A DNA stretch of 64,000 nucleotides from Streptomyces sp. NBC_01244 (GTDB taxonomy: Bacteria > Actinomycetota > Actinomycetes > Streptomycetales > Streptomycetaceae). The stretch spans positions 992,001 to 1,056,000 of the forward strand of contig NZ_CP108488.1 of assembly GCF_035987325.1 (NCBI RefSeq). The letters are read 5' to 3'. This document shows positions 1 to 8,329 of the stretch, piece by piece (position 1 is the stretch's first letter; every line of letters starts with the position of its first letter). The notes beneath the pieces are model-generated. The model had not been told where the DNA came from, searched no databases, and was given only the letters and a program-made list of their open reading frames with translations. The translations under genes and the position numbers were made by a program.

Positions 1-315
1 GGGCGGGAGCATCGCCCCGGCGGCGCCCTGCAGCAGCCGGAAGGCGATCAGCGACCCGATGTTCGGCGCGAGCGCGCACAGCAGCGAGGTGACGGTGAAG
101 GCGGTCAGGCCGAGCAGGAACATGCGGCGCCGCCCGTACCGGTCGCCGAGCCGGCCGCCCAGCACGAGCCCGGCGCCCAGGGTGAGCGCGTAGCCGCCGA
201 TCACCCACTGCAGGCCGACGGAGCCGGCCCCGAGGGACCTCTCCAGGTCCGGACCGGCGACGTTGACGATCGAGGCGTCCAGGAGATCCATGATCTCCGC
301 GACGAGCATCACCAC
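1..315 (-). CDS. MFS drug exporter (DHA2-like), N-terminal part only
   Basis: The gene runs off the left edge, so only about 105 N-terminal residues are visible. They hold transmembrane helix 1 with a typical D-x-x-I-V-N-V-A segment, helix 2 ending in the family signature GGRLGDRYGRRRMF, and the start of helix 3 and 4. This is the layout of 14-helix H+ antiporters that export drugs or dyes. No strong ribosome binding site is present; GTG codons at 315 and 312 and ATG at 309 are all possible starts. Sequence directly upstream belongs to a MarR gene lacking its own start, so the original N-terminus and promoter may have been lost in a deletion. Confidence 0.85.
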   Translation of the reverse strand, partial: MVMLVAEIMDLLDASIVNVAGPDLERSLGAGSVGLQWVIGGYALTLGAGLVLGGRLGDRYGRRRMFLLGLTAFTVTSLLCALAPNIGSLIAFRLLQGAAGAMLPP

Positions 316-323
316 CAGGATCA

Positions 324-698
324 GCCACCGACGCGACCGCCGTACCGGAGATCGCCGCCGCCGAAGAGCGCGGCACCCCACTGTCTCCGGCGCGGCTGAG
401 CGAGCGCATCCCCCTGTCCACGGGGGCCACCACCGCGCTCCTGAACCGTCTCGAAGCGGCGGGGCACATCACCCGCGTCCGCGAACACTCCGACCTGCGC
501 GTCATCACCCTGCGCAGTGGCGGGCACATCCAGGCACGAGCGGACGAGTTCTTCGGCCCGCTCGCCGACCGCCTCGCCGCCGCGATGTCGCACTACCCGC
601 CGCAGCTCCTGGATGAGTTCGACTCGTTCATGGCCGACCTGAACTCCGCCATGGACACCCACCTGGGCGAGCAGGACACGGCAACGCCGCGCGGGTGA
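324..698 (+). pseudogene. MarR-family regulator, 5'-truncated remnant
   Basis: The frame is open from 294 to the TGA at 696-698 but has no usable start codon, and it overlaps the 5' end of the divergent exporter gene. The readable part begins near the winged helix (TPLSPARLSERIPLSTG, then ALLNRLEAAGH and the wing with REHSDLRV) and continues into the C-terminal dimer helix. A full MarR protein is about 150 residues; roughly the first 35-60, including dimerisation helix 1, are missing. A divergent marR/exporter pair with its regulatory intergenic region is the usual arrangement, so one deletion probably removed the shared promoter. The 3' end overlaps the convergent GH26-like gene. Confidence 0.7.
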
Positions 699-1764
699 GT
701 CGGCCACTTGGGTGGCGACCACGATGTTCCGGCCCGGCCCTTGGGGCAAGGTCTGCCGAGCGACGGCTCTGCCCGCCGGAAAAGAAGTCCCGGAACACCC
801 GCGAGGAGCGCGGATTCTGCCCGCACTGCCATACGCCGTGCGGGCAGAAGTCGGTGATGCTGTGGTAGAGCGGCCGGTGCTCCTCGATCCATGCCAGCAT
901 GCGCCGCACGTACTCGGGGTTGTCGCCGTGCCGGAACAGCCCCCACTCGGGGTACGAGGTCTCCTTGCCGTGGTCCCTGGCGAAATCGACCTGGTGCTGC
1001 AATCCGTAGGGCTGGGCGACCTGCTCGTCGAAGGTCCGGCCGGGTTCCTGGTCGTACGAGTCCATCCCGACGACATCGACCACGTCATCACCCGGGTAGC
1101 AGCGGGTCCACGCGATCGCGTCACCGCCACGGTTGGGGGCGAAGTCGAAACGGAAGCCCTGCCCCTCCACGGAGCGCATGGCGGCCACGATGCGCCGCCA
1201 GTACTTCTTCCAGTTCTCGGGGTCGGGCCGGCACCGGTGCGTGTAGTTGAAGCCGTTCATCTCCCAGCCGAGCACGATCACCGTGTCCGGCACGTCGAGG
1301 GCGACCAGCCGCTCGGCCAGCCGCCGGAAGTGGTGGTCGTACGTGCCCCGGGCACCGGTGCGGATCAGCTCGGCGACCCTGGCGTCGGGGACGCCTGCCT
1401 CGTTGCGCTCCTGCATGGGCACGTTCAGGACGAACAGCCGGTCGGCACTCGCGTTGCGCCACCGCGCCCAGGTGCGCAAGGAATCGGGTGCCCCCTCGAT
1501 GTTCGCCCAGGTGTCGCCCGGCAGGTAGGTGTGCCCGGCGCGCAGCTCGGTACCCCCCAGCCAGCGCGACAGCTCCTGCATCCGCTCGACGCCGGGCGAT
1601 CCGTAGTGCAGGTAGGCACCCACCGCGACCTCGCTCCCGGCATGCCTGCCGGAGTCCTGCCGCGGCTGCGCGGTCAGGCCGCCCCGGGCGCCCCCGGTCA
1701 GGAGCAGGCCGACGGCGACCGCAGTCGCGCAGACGCCCGCCAGCAAGCCGGTTCGACGGGACAT
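628..1764 (-). CDS. Secreted glycoside hydrolase, GH26-like (beta-mannanase family)
   Basis: A 378-residue protein with an N-terminal signal segment (RR followed by a hydrophobic stretch, residues 3-25). The (beta/alpha)8 body carries two glutamates expected for GH26 retaining enzymes: acid/base in VLGWEMNGFN (Glu168) and nucleophile in SYPEWGLF (Glu273). The family hydrolyses beta-mannan or related beta-1,3/1,4 glucans outside the cell. ATG at 1764 follows GGAGGTGTC, so the start is well supported. The last 45-50 residues after FRDFF are Arg/Pro-rich, overlap the MarR remnant antisense, and do not look like a domain; the native stop may have been lost. Substrate is not deducible. Confidence 0.75.
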   Translation of the reverse strand: MSRRTGLLAGVCATAVAVGLLLTGGARGGLTAQPRQDSGRHAGSEVAVGAYLHYGSPGVERMQELSRWLGGTELRAGHTYLPGDTWANIEGAPDSLRTWARWRNASADRLFVLNVPMQERNEAGVPDARVAELIRTGARGTYDHHFRRLAERLVALDVPDTVIVLGWEMNGFNYTHRCRPDPENWKKYWRRIVAAMRSVEGQGFRFDFAPNRGGDAIAWTRCYPGDDVVDVVGMDSYDQEPGRTFDEQVAQPYGLQHQVDFARDHGKETSYPEWGLFRHGDNPEYVRRMLAWIEEHRPLYHSITDFCPHGVWQCGQNPRSSRVFRDFFSGGQSRRSADLAPRAGPEHRGRHPSGRLTRAALPCPARPGGCPWRSSGRP

Positions 1765-2034
1765 GACACCTCCACAAGCCGCGCGCACCGATGTCTCTGG
1801 CTGCGACGTTAGGCATCTCATCCGATGCACGGCCTGCCCGGTGTCCCGATGCTGGGCCATTCGCGGCAGCCACCCGCCCCCGCTTGGCCCGACCGGGTGA
1901 AGCCTCACCGGCGCACCGGGCCTGTGGGGACGACCGGCGGAAGACGCCGCTGAAGTCGGGAGTACGTACACGGGCGGGCCGGGCACACCGGCTCCTGCGG
2001 CCGGGAGCCGTGGCCGCTCCGGTAGCGTGGCCGG

Positions 2035-2727
2035 GTGATCTCCGGTGACACCCTCCTCGAGCGGCTGCGGGAGCTGGCCGCCCGAGTCCCGTTCGACCTC
2101 GCGGTACAACCCGGCGTCGCGGCTGCCGACTTCGGCCGCTGGCCCGTCCCGGTGCCGGCCGAGGCCCGCGAACTCCTGGTCCGCATCGGCGGCTTCGCCG
2201 TGCCGCCGGTGGAATTCACGCTGACCGGCCACCCCCGCCAGTCCGGCGACCACGGCCTGCCGCACCCCCACTGGCTGGTCACCGACGACGGGGGCGGCGG
2301 CGTCACCTGGGTCGACATCGAGGCCGACGGCCGGTGGGGCCAGGTCCTGATGCAGTACCGCGAGGGCGGCCTCCACGTCGAGGCCGACTCGCTGCCGCAC
2401 TGGCTCGACCGGATCATCGGCACGGCCGAGGAACTGGTCGAGGAGACCGGCTTCGAGGAGGGCGTTCAGCCGTACGCCGACGACTTCTGGGACCTCCTTC
2501 AGCTGGACGGCCCCGATCTGCCGCTGCACCCCGCAGCCGGACTCCGCGGCAGCCCGGACCCGGTCGTCGCCCGCCTCGCGGCCCGCGTACCGGACGGCGC
2601 GCTGATCGCCGACCTCCGCGGAGTCCTGCCCGGCAGCCGCGCCCGTTTCGACCGGGCGCTCAGGCGATACCGCCTGGCCCGGGCCGTCGGCGGCCCGGTG
2701 TTCGCCGCCGTTCCCGGCGAGGACTGA
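2035..2727 (+). CDS. SMI1/KNR4 (SUKH) family protein
   Basis: A cytoplasmic protein of 230 residues starting at GTG 2035. Its opening (LLERLRELAARVPFDL, then FGRWPVPVPAEARELLVRIGGF) matches the SUKH fold, where a helical lead is followed by the conserved 'LP..y..ll..iGG' strand-helix. SUKH proteins are often immunity proteins against polymorphic toxins, but many stand-alone actinobacterial copies have no known partner. No toxin gene lies beside it, so an immunity role cannot be claimed. The C-terminal 60 residues are helical and Arg-rich. Confidence 0.55.
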   Translation: MISGDTLLERLRELAARVPFDLAVQPGVAAADFGRWPVPVPAEARELLVRIGGFAVPPVEFTLTGHPRQSGDHGLPHPHWLVTDDGGGGVTWVDIEADGRWGQVLMQYREGGLHVEADSLPHWLDRIIGTAEELVEETGFEEGVQPYADDFWDLLQLDGPDLPLHPAAGLRGSPDPVVARLAARVPDGALIADLRGVLPGSRARFDRALRRYRLARAVGGPVFAAVPGED

Positions 2728-2822
2728 CCCGGGGCTCGCGCCTTTCGACGTGACGGCCGAGTCCCGCATACGGTCGGGTGACCGGCCGACCCCTGCCGCC
2801 AGCACCGGAACGGGAGCAGACC

Positions 2823-3428
2823 ATGCTTCTCTACGCCCAGACCCCAGCACGGCGGAACCGACAGATCCTTGCGGACCTGATCGCCGTCCTGCTGATCGCC
2901 GCCACGGTGAAGTTCGCCTTGACCGTCCGCGGCGCGATCATGCGGCTGGCCGAACCCGGACGCAAGGTCGAGAGCTCCGGCGAAAGCCTCGCCCACGCCC
3001 TCGCCGAAGCCGGTGACACCGCCTCCGGCGTGCCGCTCGTCGGCGATCTCCTGAGGAAACCGTTCCGGTCCGCGGCCGACGCCGGCACCGGACTCGCCGA
3101 CGCGGGACAATCGCTGCAGGACGTCGTCAGCCAGGTGGCCACCCTGGCCACCTTCGCCCTGATCATCCTCCCCGTGGCCTTCGTGCTGCTGCTGTGGCTT
3201 CCCCTGCGCGTGCGCTGGATCCGCCGCAGCGCCACCCTCCGGGACCTCCTCGACGCACCCGGAGGCGCCGACCTGCTCGCCCTGCGTGCCCTCACCGGAC
3301 CTCCGGGCGCCCTCTCCACGATCCCCACCCCCGCGGGCGGCCTCGCCGATGCCTGGCGCCGCGGCGACCGGCACGTCATCGCCGCCCTGTCCGAGATCGC
3401 CCTCAGGCGGGCCGGTCTGAAGCCCTGA
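2823..3428 (+). CDS. Conserved two-helix membrane protein
   Basis: A protein of 201 residues of unknown function. Hydrophobic helices lie near residues 16-35 (LIAVLLIAATVKFAL) and 105-130 (TFALIILPVAFVLLLWLPL), enclosing a roughly 75-residue loop rich in Gly/Ala/Asp that probably lies outside the cytoplasm. The ATG at 2823 follows GGGAGC and precedes an N-terminus suited to a membrane protein; an upstream in-frame ATG at 2778 would add a proline-rich leader and seems less likely. It is a single gene between the SUKH and DinB genes. Confidence 0.6.
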   Translation: MLLYAQTPARRNRQILADLIAVLLIAATVKFALTVRGAIMRLAEPGRKVESSGESLAHALAEAGDTASGVPLVGDLLRKPFRSAADAGTGLADAGQSLQDVVSQVATLATFALIILPVAFVLLLWLPLRVRWIRRSATLRDLLDAPGGADLLALRALTGPPGALSTIPTPAGGLADAWRRGDRHVIAALSEIALRRAGLKP

Positions 3429-3526
3429 CGGGCGCGGCAGGGAAGAGGACCGAGCCAGGAGGAGCGGTGCGGACCCGTCGGTAAATGCCTCGACACCCCT
3501 CGCGCCGATCAGGGATGCTGCGCGGG

Positions 3527-4033
3527 ATGACCAGAATCAACGACACACCGCCCGCGTGGGACGAGCGCACCCAGCTCACCACGTTCCTCGACTACACACG
3601 TGACACCGCCCTCTCCAAGTGCGCGGGCGTCTCCGATGAGAACGCCCGCAAGGCGCTCCTGCCGGGCTCACCGCTGATGACCCTGAGCGGATTGATCAAC
3701 CACCTGCGCTGGGTCGAGTACTACTGGTTCCAGGTGGTCCTCCTCGGCGAGGAGGACCAGGGCCCCTGGACCGACGAGGACCCCGACCGCGAGATGCGCG
3801 TCGCCGTCGACTTCCCGCTCGCGCAGCTCCTCGACGAATACGCCGAGCAAAGCGCCCGCTACCGCGAACTGGTCGCCAAGACAGCCCTGGACCAGCGGGC
3901 CGAACGAGCCGTCCGCAACGGCCTCCACGTCGACCTGCGCTGGATCCTCCTCCACCTCACCGAGGAGACGGCCCGCCACAACGGCCACCTGGACATCCTG
4001 CGCGAGATGCTCGACGGGACGACCGGCTCCTAG
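3527..4033 (+). CDS. DinB / DUF664 family protein
   Basis: A four-helix-bundle protein of about 168 residues. The conserved actinobacterial pattern is visible: LSGLINHLRWVEYYWF in helix 2 and LLHLTEETARHNGHLDILRE in helix 4. The two histidine-containing helices (NHLRWVE and ETARHNGH) supply the metal-binding residues of the DinB superfamily, which includes thiol-dependent S-transferases using mycothiol or bacillithiol. ATG 3527 is chosen because it leaves the usual short N-terminus; 3485 and 3515 are in-frame alternatives. Substrate unknown. Confidence 0.8.
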   Translation: MTRINDTPPAWDERTQLTTFLDYTRDTALSKCAGVSDENARKALLPGSPLMTLSGLINHLRWVEYYWFQVVLLGEEDQGPWTDEDPDREMRVAVDFPLAQLLDEYAEQSARYRELVAKTALDQRAERAVRNGLHVDLRWILLHLTEETARHNGHLDILREMLDGTTGS

Positions 4034-4207
4034 GTGGTCACGTCCGCGGACCGGACCCGGCGGAGGGCGCCCTGCGCCCTGAGGTCCGCCGGTGTGCGGT
4101 TTGCGTCGACGGCCATGACGAGGTCGGCCTCGGCGAGGTGAGCGGGTTGCCGAAATGCCGGGGCATCTCAGTCACCGTCCTCGCTCGCTGCGGGGGCCTG
4201 GGAGCTC

Positions 4208-4549
4208 GTGGAGGCGGCGTCACCCAACCAGTCGGGAGGCATCAACCCCCCGGTCGCCTCGGACCGCCACGTCTTCGACTTCGAGGAGCGGATCACCGCG
4301 GTGGACCTGGTGACGGGCGCGGTGGCCTGGAAGCTGGAGCCGGAGGGCACGAAACTGCTGAGCGCGCCCGTCTGCGTGAACGGCACGGTGTACGTCGCGG
4401 ACGGGGCGCTCCAGGCCTTCGACGAGTCGACCGGGAAGAAGGTGTGGACCCACGACCCGGGTGCGTACGTCTCCATGCTGGTCGTCCAGCGGGGCAGCCG
4501 GCTCTACCCTCAGACCGTTGACCGCCTCGCGGCCGTACCGCTCGATTGA
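4208..4549 (+). pseudogene. PQQ-like beta-propeller protein, C-terminal remnant
   Basis: About 113 codons from an in-frame GTG with no ribosome binding site. The translation contains two propeller blades with the PQQ/YWTD-like pattern (ITAVDLVTGAVAWKLEP and LQAFDESTGKKVWTHDP). Such repeats normally occur in proteins of 400 residues or more, such as BamB-like lipoproteins or propeller-bearing Ser/Thr kinases. The frame stays open a little upstream but no kinase or signal peptide is found, so this reads as the surviving 3' end of a deleted gene. Confidence 0.55.
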
Positions 4550-4591
4550 CATCCCCCGTGATCCCGGCCGGCCACGGGAGGCAGGGCGGAA

Positions 4592-4626
4592 CCTGTACCG
4601 CCCGGGGACGACCCGGGCGGTACAGG
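4592..4626. terminator. Stem-loop terminator between convergent genes
   Basis: A perfect 15-bp inverted repeat (CCTGTACCGCCCGGG and its complement) around the loop GACGA. It sits between the end of the PQQ remnant and the end of the ThuA operon. There is no T tract on either side, which is common for Streptomyces terminators. It probably ends the minus-strand operon. Confidence 0.7.
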
Positions 4627-4663
4627 CTGTTCTTCCGAACGTGGATATAAGAGGGGCCGAGCC

Positions 4664-5947
4664 TCAGGGGTGAGCGGTCAGGTGGAAGCTCTGGGCGACG
4701 GAGTTGTCGCAGGCGCGCTGCACCAGTTGCACGCCGTTCGCCGCACCACCTGTGGTGCTCAGGCACTTGCCGCTGTGCCGCGTGGTGAAGTGGTAGCGGC
4801 CCGGGGCTTCCCGTACCGGCAGCCATTGCTGGTTTCCGCCACCGCCGTAGGACCACAGCTGCAGCGGCGCGTTGTCGGCGGTGGAGACCCCTGTGACGTC
4901 GACGACCTGCTGCGGATTGCCCCGGATCGCGATCCGGGTGTATCCGCCGTCGGTGGGGCGGAACTGGAACTGCTGGGCCGTGGTCCCGTTGCAGGTGTAC
5001 TGCTGGATCGCCGTGCCGTTGGCCGTGGCCGCCGCTCGCGCGTCGACGCAGGCGCCGTTCGCGCTGTCGGCCAGTGAGTACCACGCGGTCTGCGAGATCG
5101 GGTCGGTCGGCGCGGGACTGCCGGCCACTCCGCCGAGCCACTTGAGCCCGTCGATCAGGAAGCGGTTCTGTGTGGGGCTCGCGAAGGTCGAGGACAGCCG
5201 GGTGTTGGAGCCGTAGTCCATGGCGTTGTGTCCGAAGTTGGCGTACAGCATCTTGTACTGGGTGTTGGTCCAGAGTATCGGGTAGTAGCCGCTGTACCAG
5301 GACTGGTTCGGGTCCGTGCCCAGGGGGAAGCTCGTCGGGTCGACCGATGCCAGGACCTTGATGTTCGCGTTGGCGCGCAGGTCGTTCGACCAGCCGTACC
5401 ACTCGCTGACCGCCGAGGTGAACGTCGCGGGCAGCCCGGTGGTCGAGGTGTGCGTCCGGTCCTCCGTGCGCAGCACCGCCGTGGTCGGCCCCCAGGTGTT
5501 GGTCCTGAAGTTCCCGCTGCCGAGGAACCCGTTGTAGTACCAGGGCCATGAGCCGGCGTTGGTGGTGAACGCCGAGGAGTGGAAGCCCAACCAACCGCCG
5601 CCGGCCCTCACGTACCGCTCGAAGCCGGACCGCTGGGCGTCCGTCTTGGGTGCGTCATCCAGGAACAGGACGACCTGGTAGTCGTTCACCCCTCCGTTCG
5701 CCAACAGTTCCCAGTTCGTGGTCGGCGTATAGGTGAAGTTGTTCTGCGCGGCGGTCCGCGGGAACCACTCGTTGGCTTCCTTGACGAAGTCGATGTGCGC
5801 GGCGTCCCAGGTGCCGTTGTAGAAGGCGATCACCTTGAAGGCCGGGGCCTGGGGTGCGGCGGAAGCCTTGAGTCCGGCGTGGGCCGGGGCGGTCAGCCCC
5901 AGTGCCAAGGCCAACAGGATCAGCAGCCGTGCTGCGAGCCGCCTCAC
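4664..5947 (-). CDS. Secreted ThuA-domain protein with C-terminal ricin trefoil
   Basis: The 427-residue product has a signal peptide ending near THAGL-type sequence (LLALALGLTAPAHA). Residues about 35-270 form a ThuA domain: FKVIAFYNG, then VVLFLDDAP, and GGGWLGFHSSAF of the glutamine-amidotransferase-like fold. ThuA proteins are linked to disaccharide and trehalose metabolism. Residues 290-427 are a ricin B trefoil (CBM13) with the QxW-type repeats QQYTCNG, LQLWSYGGG and SGKCL. The GTG start overlaps the upstream gene's stop as GTGA, so translation is coupled to it. It is the last gene of the four-gene carbohydrate operon. Confidence 0.8.
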   Translation of the reverse strand: MRRLAARLLILLALALGLTAPAHAGLKASAAPQAPAFKVIAFYNGTWDAAHIDFVKEANEWFPRTAAQNNFTYTPTTNWELLANGGVNDYQVVLFLDDAPKTDAQRSGFERYVRAGGGWLGFHSSAFTTNAGSWPWYYNGFLGSGNFRTNTWGPTTAVLRTEDRTHTSTTGLPATFTSAVSEWYGWSNDLRANANIKVLASVDPTSFPLGTDPNQSWYSGYYPILWTNTQYKMLYANFGHNAMDYGSNTRLSSTFASPTQNRFLIDGLKWLGGVAGSPAPTDPISQTAWYSLADSANGACVDARAAATANGTAIQQYTCNGTTAQQFQFRPTDGGYTRIAIRGNPQQVVDVTGVSTADNAPLQLWSYGGGGNQQWLPVREAPGRYHFTTRHSGKCLSTTGGAANGVQLVQRACDNSVAQSFHLTAHP

Positions 5948-8214
5948 GGGTGGCTCACCAGGTTGGCCACGTTGGTGGACGCGTTGGAGGGTCCGCCCCG
6001 ATCGTTGATGACGTGCCGGATGGTCCCGGTGCCGCCGAGCGAGACGGTCACCATGTTCTGGAAGCGCACGTTCGGGTTGTTGGGGGCCTCGAAGGCACGC
6101 TCGGCGGTCACGCTCGGGTTGACGTTGAAGTAGCAGTAGCTGCCGAGCCCGTAGGCCTGGTGGCTGGTGACCGAGTTCGCGACCTTGTACGCCGAGTAGC
6201 CCTGGGTGGAGCCGTTCATCCAGGCGGCCTGGTTCGGCGGGTCGTACGGCATCTCGTTCTGGTAGAAGTACGTCCGCCCGCCGTTGCCGTTCCAGATGGT
6301 CTGGTGCTTCTGGTAGTGCTCGACGAACAGGCCGTACATGGTCACGTTGTCGCCGTTGACGACGAGACCCGTGTCCGCCGTATTGCTGTTCCAGCCGATG
6401 CCGCTGCCGTGGTCGCCGCGCCAGATCCACATGTGGTCGCCGATGACGTGATCACTGTTGACCACCAGGCTCGTCGTCGCCCTGCCGACCGCGGCGCCCC
6501 CGACCCGGAAGTAGACGTCGTGCAGGGAGGTGGGGTTCGCCGCGTGGTTCGCGGCAGCGCCGGCCGGGCCGATCTCCATCAGCGTCTGGGAGTTGGTGGT
6601 TCCGGCGTCGAAGAGGACACCTGCGACCTTCACGCCGTCGACATCGGCGACCGTCATGGCGGTGACACCGTTGTCAGGAATGAAAGTGGCGAGGCCGAGA
6701 CCGAGGACGACGGTGTCGGGGCGGGTCACCTTCAACGTCTGGCTGAGGTGGTAGACCCCGGGGGTGACCAGCAGGTTCTTGCCCTCGGCCAGTGCGGCGT
6801 TGATCTGTGCGGCCGTTGCTCCGGACTTGACGATGTAGAACTGCTCCATGCCGAGCGAGCTGCCCGCCGCGTTCCCGTTCGCCCAGCTGGTGGCCGTGGA
6901 GTTGGTTCGCAGGGACGGTACGAACACCTTGTACGCGCCCGCGCCGTCCACGTACAGGAAGGGCTTCTCCCGGACCGTCGGCGTCTGGTTCACCGTGGTG
7001 TACGGCGGATTGGGGAAGGTGTTGCCCGGCACGCCCTGGCTGCCGACGAACACCATGTTCCAGTTGGAACCGGTCCAGCTGCCGAGCTGGGAGTTGCGGG
7101 TCAGCCACTGCTGCTGGGTGCCGGACCGGACCTGGCCGTCGATCTTGCTGTCGGCCATGAATCCGCCGCTGGACCAGCCGCCGTCGCTCAGCTCGAGGTT
7201 GCCGCGGACGTGCATGCGCCGGTACCCGGACGCCTGCGAGACCGCCCACCGGTCGGTGCCGCCGGTCGGGTTCACCGACAGGTTCTCCGCACCGCGCCAG
7301 AAGTTCTGGGTGGCGTTCTGCGGCGGGAACCAGTCCGCCTCCACGTGCACGGCGCCGTTGATCGTCACCGAGTCGGGCGACTGGCCGAGGCCGAGGACCT
7401 GGGTGTAGAAGCCGACGTTGACATCGTTGGCGTACGTACCCGGCTTGAACATCACGGCGTAGCGCTGGGAGCCGAACTGGTTGGTCTCCTGCTGCTGGAA
7501 GATGGAGTTCAGCCGGCTCTGGATGGTGGACGACGGCATGGACGGGTCGAAGACGACCACGTTCGGGCCGAGGTCGACATCCCCGGGCGCGGTGTTCACG
7601 GGCGCCACCTGGAAGCGCTGGGCCGCCGTGCCGTTGCAGGTGTACTGCACCAGCTGGACGCTGTCGGCCGTCGAGGCCGCCGGGACGTCCAGGCACTTGC
7701 CGCTGTGGCGGCTGACGAAGTGGTACGCGCCGCCGCCCTCGTCGACGGCCTGCCACTGCTGGTTGTTGCCCCCGCCGTACGCCCAGAGGTGCACGGCGGC
7801 GTTGTCGGCCGAGGAGGTGTCGCTCACGTCGACGACCTGGGTGCTCGCGTTGCGGTTGCCGATCCGCACGAAGCCGTCGCTGGTCGGCGTGAAGCTCCAC
7901 TGCTGCGCGGTGCTGTTGTTGCAGGAGTACTGCTGCACCGCCGTGCCGTTCGCGGTCGCGGCGGACCGCGCGTCCAGGCACTTGCCGCTGCCGGCATTGA
8001 CGACTGTGGACCAGCCCGTCGGCAGATCGGCGGCCGCCTTCGCGGAGGCGTTCGGGGTGGCGGCCCGTGGGGTGGCGGCCTGGCTGGGATGAAGGGCGGT
8101 GAGGACCGAAGCGGCCGAGGCGGCGACCACGAAGGCCGCGACCCAGGGCCGTGTGACGCGGGCCCGGCTTGCGCCATGGCGAACCGCTCGGGGCGTGCGG
8201 GGGGAGCTGAGCAC
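5944..8214 (-). CDS. Secreted ricin-trefoil plus right-handed beta-helix protein
   Basis: A 756-residue secreted protein with a long actinobacterial signal (Arg-rich, then VAAFVVAASAASVLTAL). Residues about 65-205 are a ricin trefoil (SGKCLDARSAATANG, QQYSCNN, SGKCLDVPAAS). The remainder has parallel beta-helix character with short Gly/Asn-rich strands (VTINGAVHVEADWF, VVNSDHVIGDHMWIW, VVNGDNVTMYGLFVEHY), as in GH55, GH87 or pectate-lyase-like enzymes. Relatives are often mislabelled adenylyl cyclase or factor 5/8 protein. GTG 8214 follows AGGAGAGAAC. A glucanase or polysaccharide-binding role fits the neighbouring GH16 and GH18 genes, but catalytic residues cannot be assigned. Confidence 0.7.
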   Translation of the reverse strand: MLSSPRTPRAVRHGASRARVTRPWVAAFVVAASAASVLTALHPSQAATPRAATPNASAKAAADLPTGWSTVVNAGSGKCLDARSAATANGTAVQQYSCNNSTAQQWSFTPTSDGFVRIGNRNASTQVVDVSDTSSADNAAVHLWAYGGGNNQQWQAVDEGGGAYHFVSRHSGKCLDVPAASTADSVQLVQYTCNGTAAQRFQVAPVNTAPGDVDLGPNVVVFDPSMPSSTIQSRLNSIFQQQETNQFGSQRYAVMFKPGTYANDVNVGFYTQVLGLGQSPDSVTINGAVHVEADWFPPQNATQNFWRGAENLSVNPTGGTDRWAVSQASGYRRMHVRGNLELSDGGWSSGGFMADSKIDGQVRSGTQQQWLTRNSQLGSWTGSNWNMVFVGSQGVPGNTFPNPPYTTVNQTPTVREKPFLYVDGAGAYKVFVPSLRTNSTATSWANGNAAGSSLGMEQFYIVKSGATAAQINAALAEGKNLLVTPGVYHLSQTLKVTRPDTVVLGLGLATFIPDNGVTAMTVADVDGVKVAGVLFDAGTTNSQTLMEIGPAGAAANHAANPTSLHDVYFRVGGAAVGRATTSLVVNSDHVIGDHMWIWRGDHGSGIGWNSNTADTGLVVNGDNVTMYGLFVEHYQKHQTIWNGNGGRTYFYQNEMPYDPPNQAAWMNGSTQGYSAYKVANSVTSHQAYGLGSYCYFNVNPSVTAERAFEAPNNPNVRFQNMVTVSLGGTGTIRHVINDRGGPSNASTNVANLVSHP

Positions 8215-8246
8215 GTTCTCTCCTGTGCCGGCTGTACGGCGTGAGT

Positions 8247-8300
8247 GGGGGGTGGGGGTGGGGGTTGGGGTGGGGGTTGGGGGTGGGCTGGGACGGGAGG
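8247..8300. repeat. G-run tract able to form G-quadruplexes
   Basis: The plus strand carries about eight runs of 4-6 G separated by T or TT, between the chitinase stop and the next start of the same operon. The plus strand is the template strand here, so the transcript is C-rich and any quadruplex would form in DNA. It may slow polymerase or just be a slippage-prone simple repeat. Confidence 0.6.
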
Positions 8301-8329
8301 GTCAGCCGTTGTAAGGGTCAGCCGTTGTA
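8299..8329. repeat. 15-bp tandem duplication at the chitinase stop codon
   Basis: GGGTCAGCCGTTGTA occurs at 8299-8313 and again at 8315-8329. The second copy encodes the chitinase C-terminus (Tyr-Asn-Gly-stop on the minus strand), so the gene's last codons and stop are duplicated just downstream. It adjoins the G-run tract and probably arose by slippage. Confidence 0.85.

Noticed and set aside
4038..4223. Small minus-strand gene after the DinB gene
   Set aside because: Pro/Arg-rich, no ribosome binding site, overlaps the PQQ remnant; a compositional artefact.
5902..8244. Long plus-strand reading frame (780 codons) opposite the beta-helix gene
   Set aside because: Valine/Arg-rich mirror of the high-GC gene on the other strand; no domain, start signal or codon bias of its own. 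The same applies to 13698-16307, 53210-55045 and 55217-57340.
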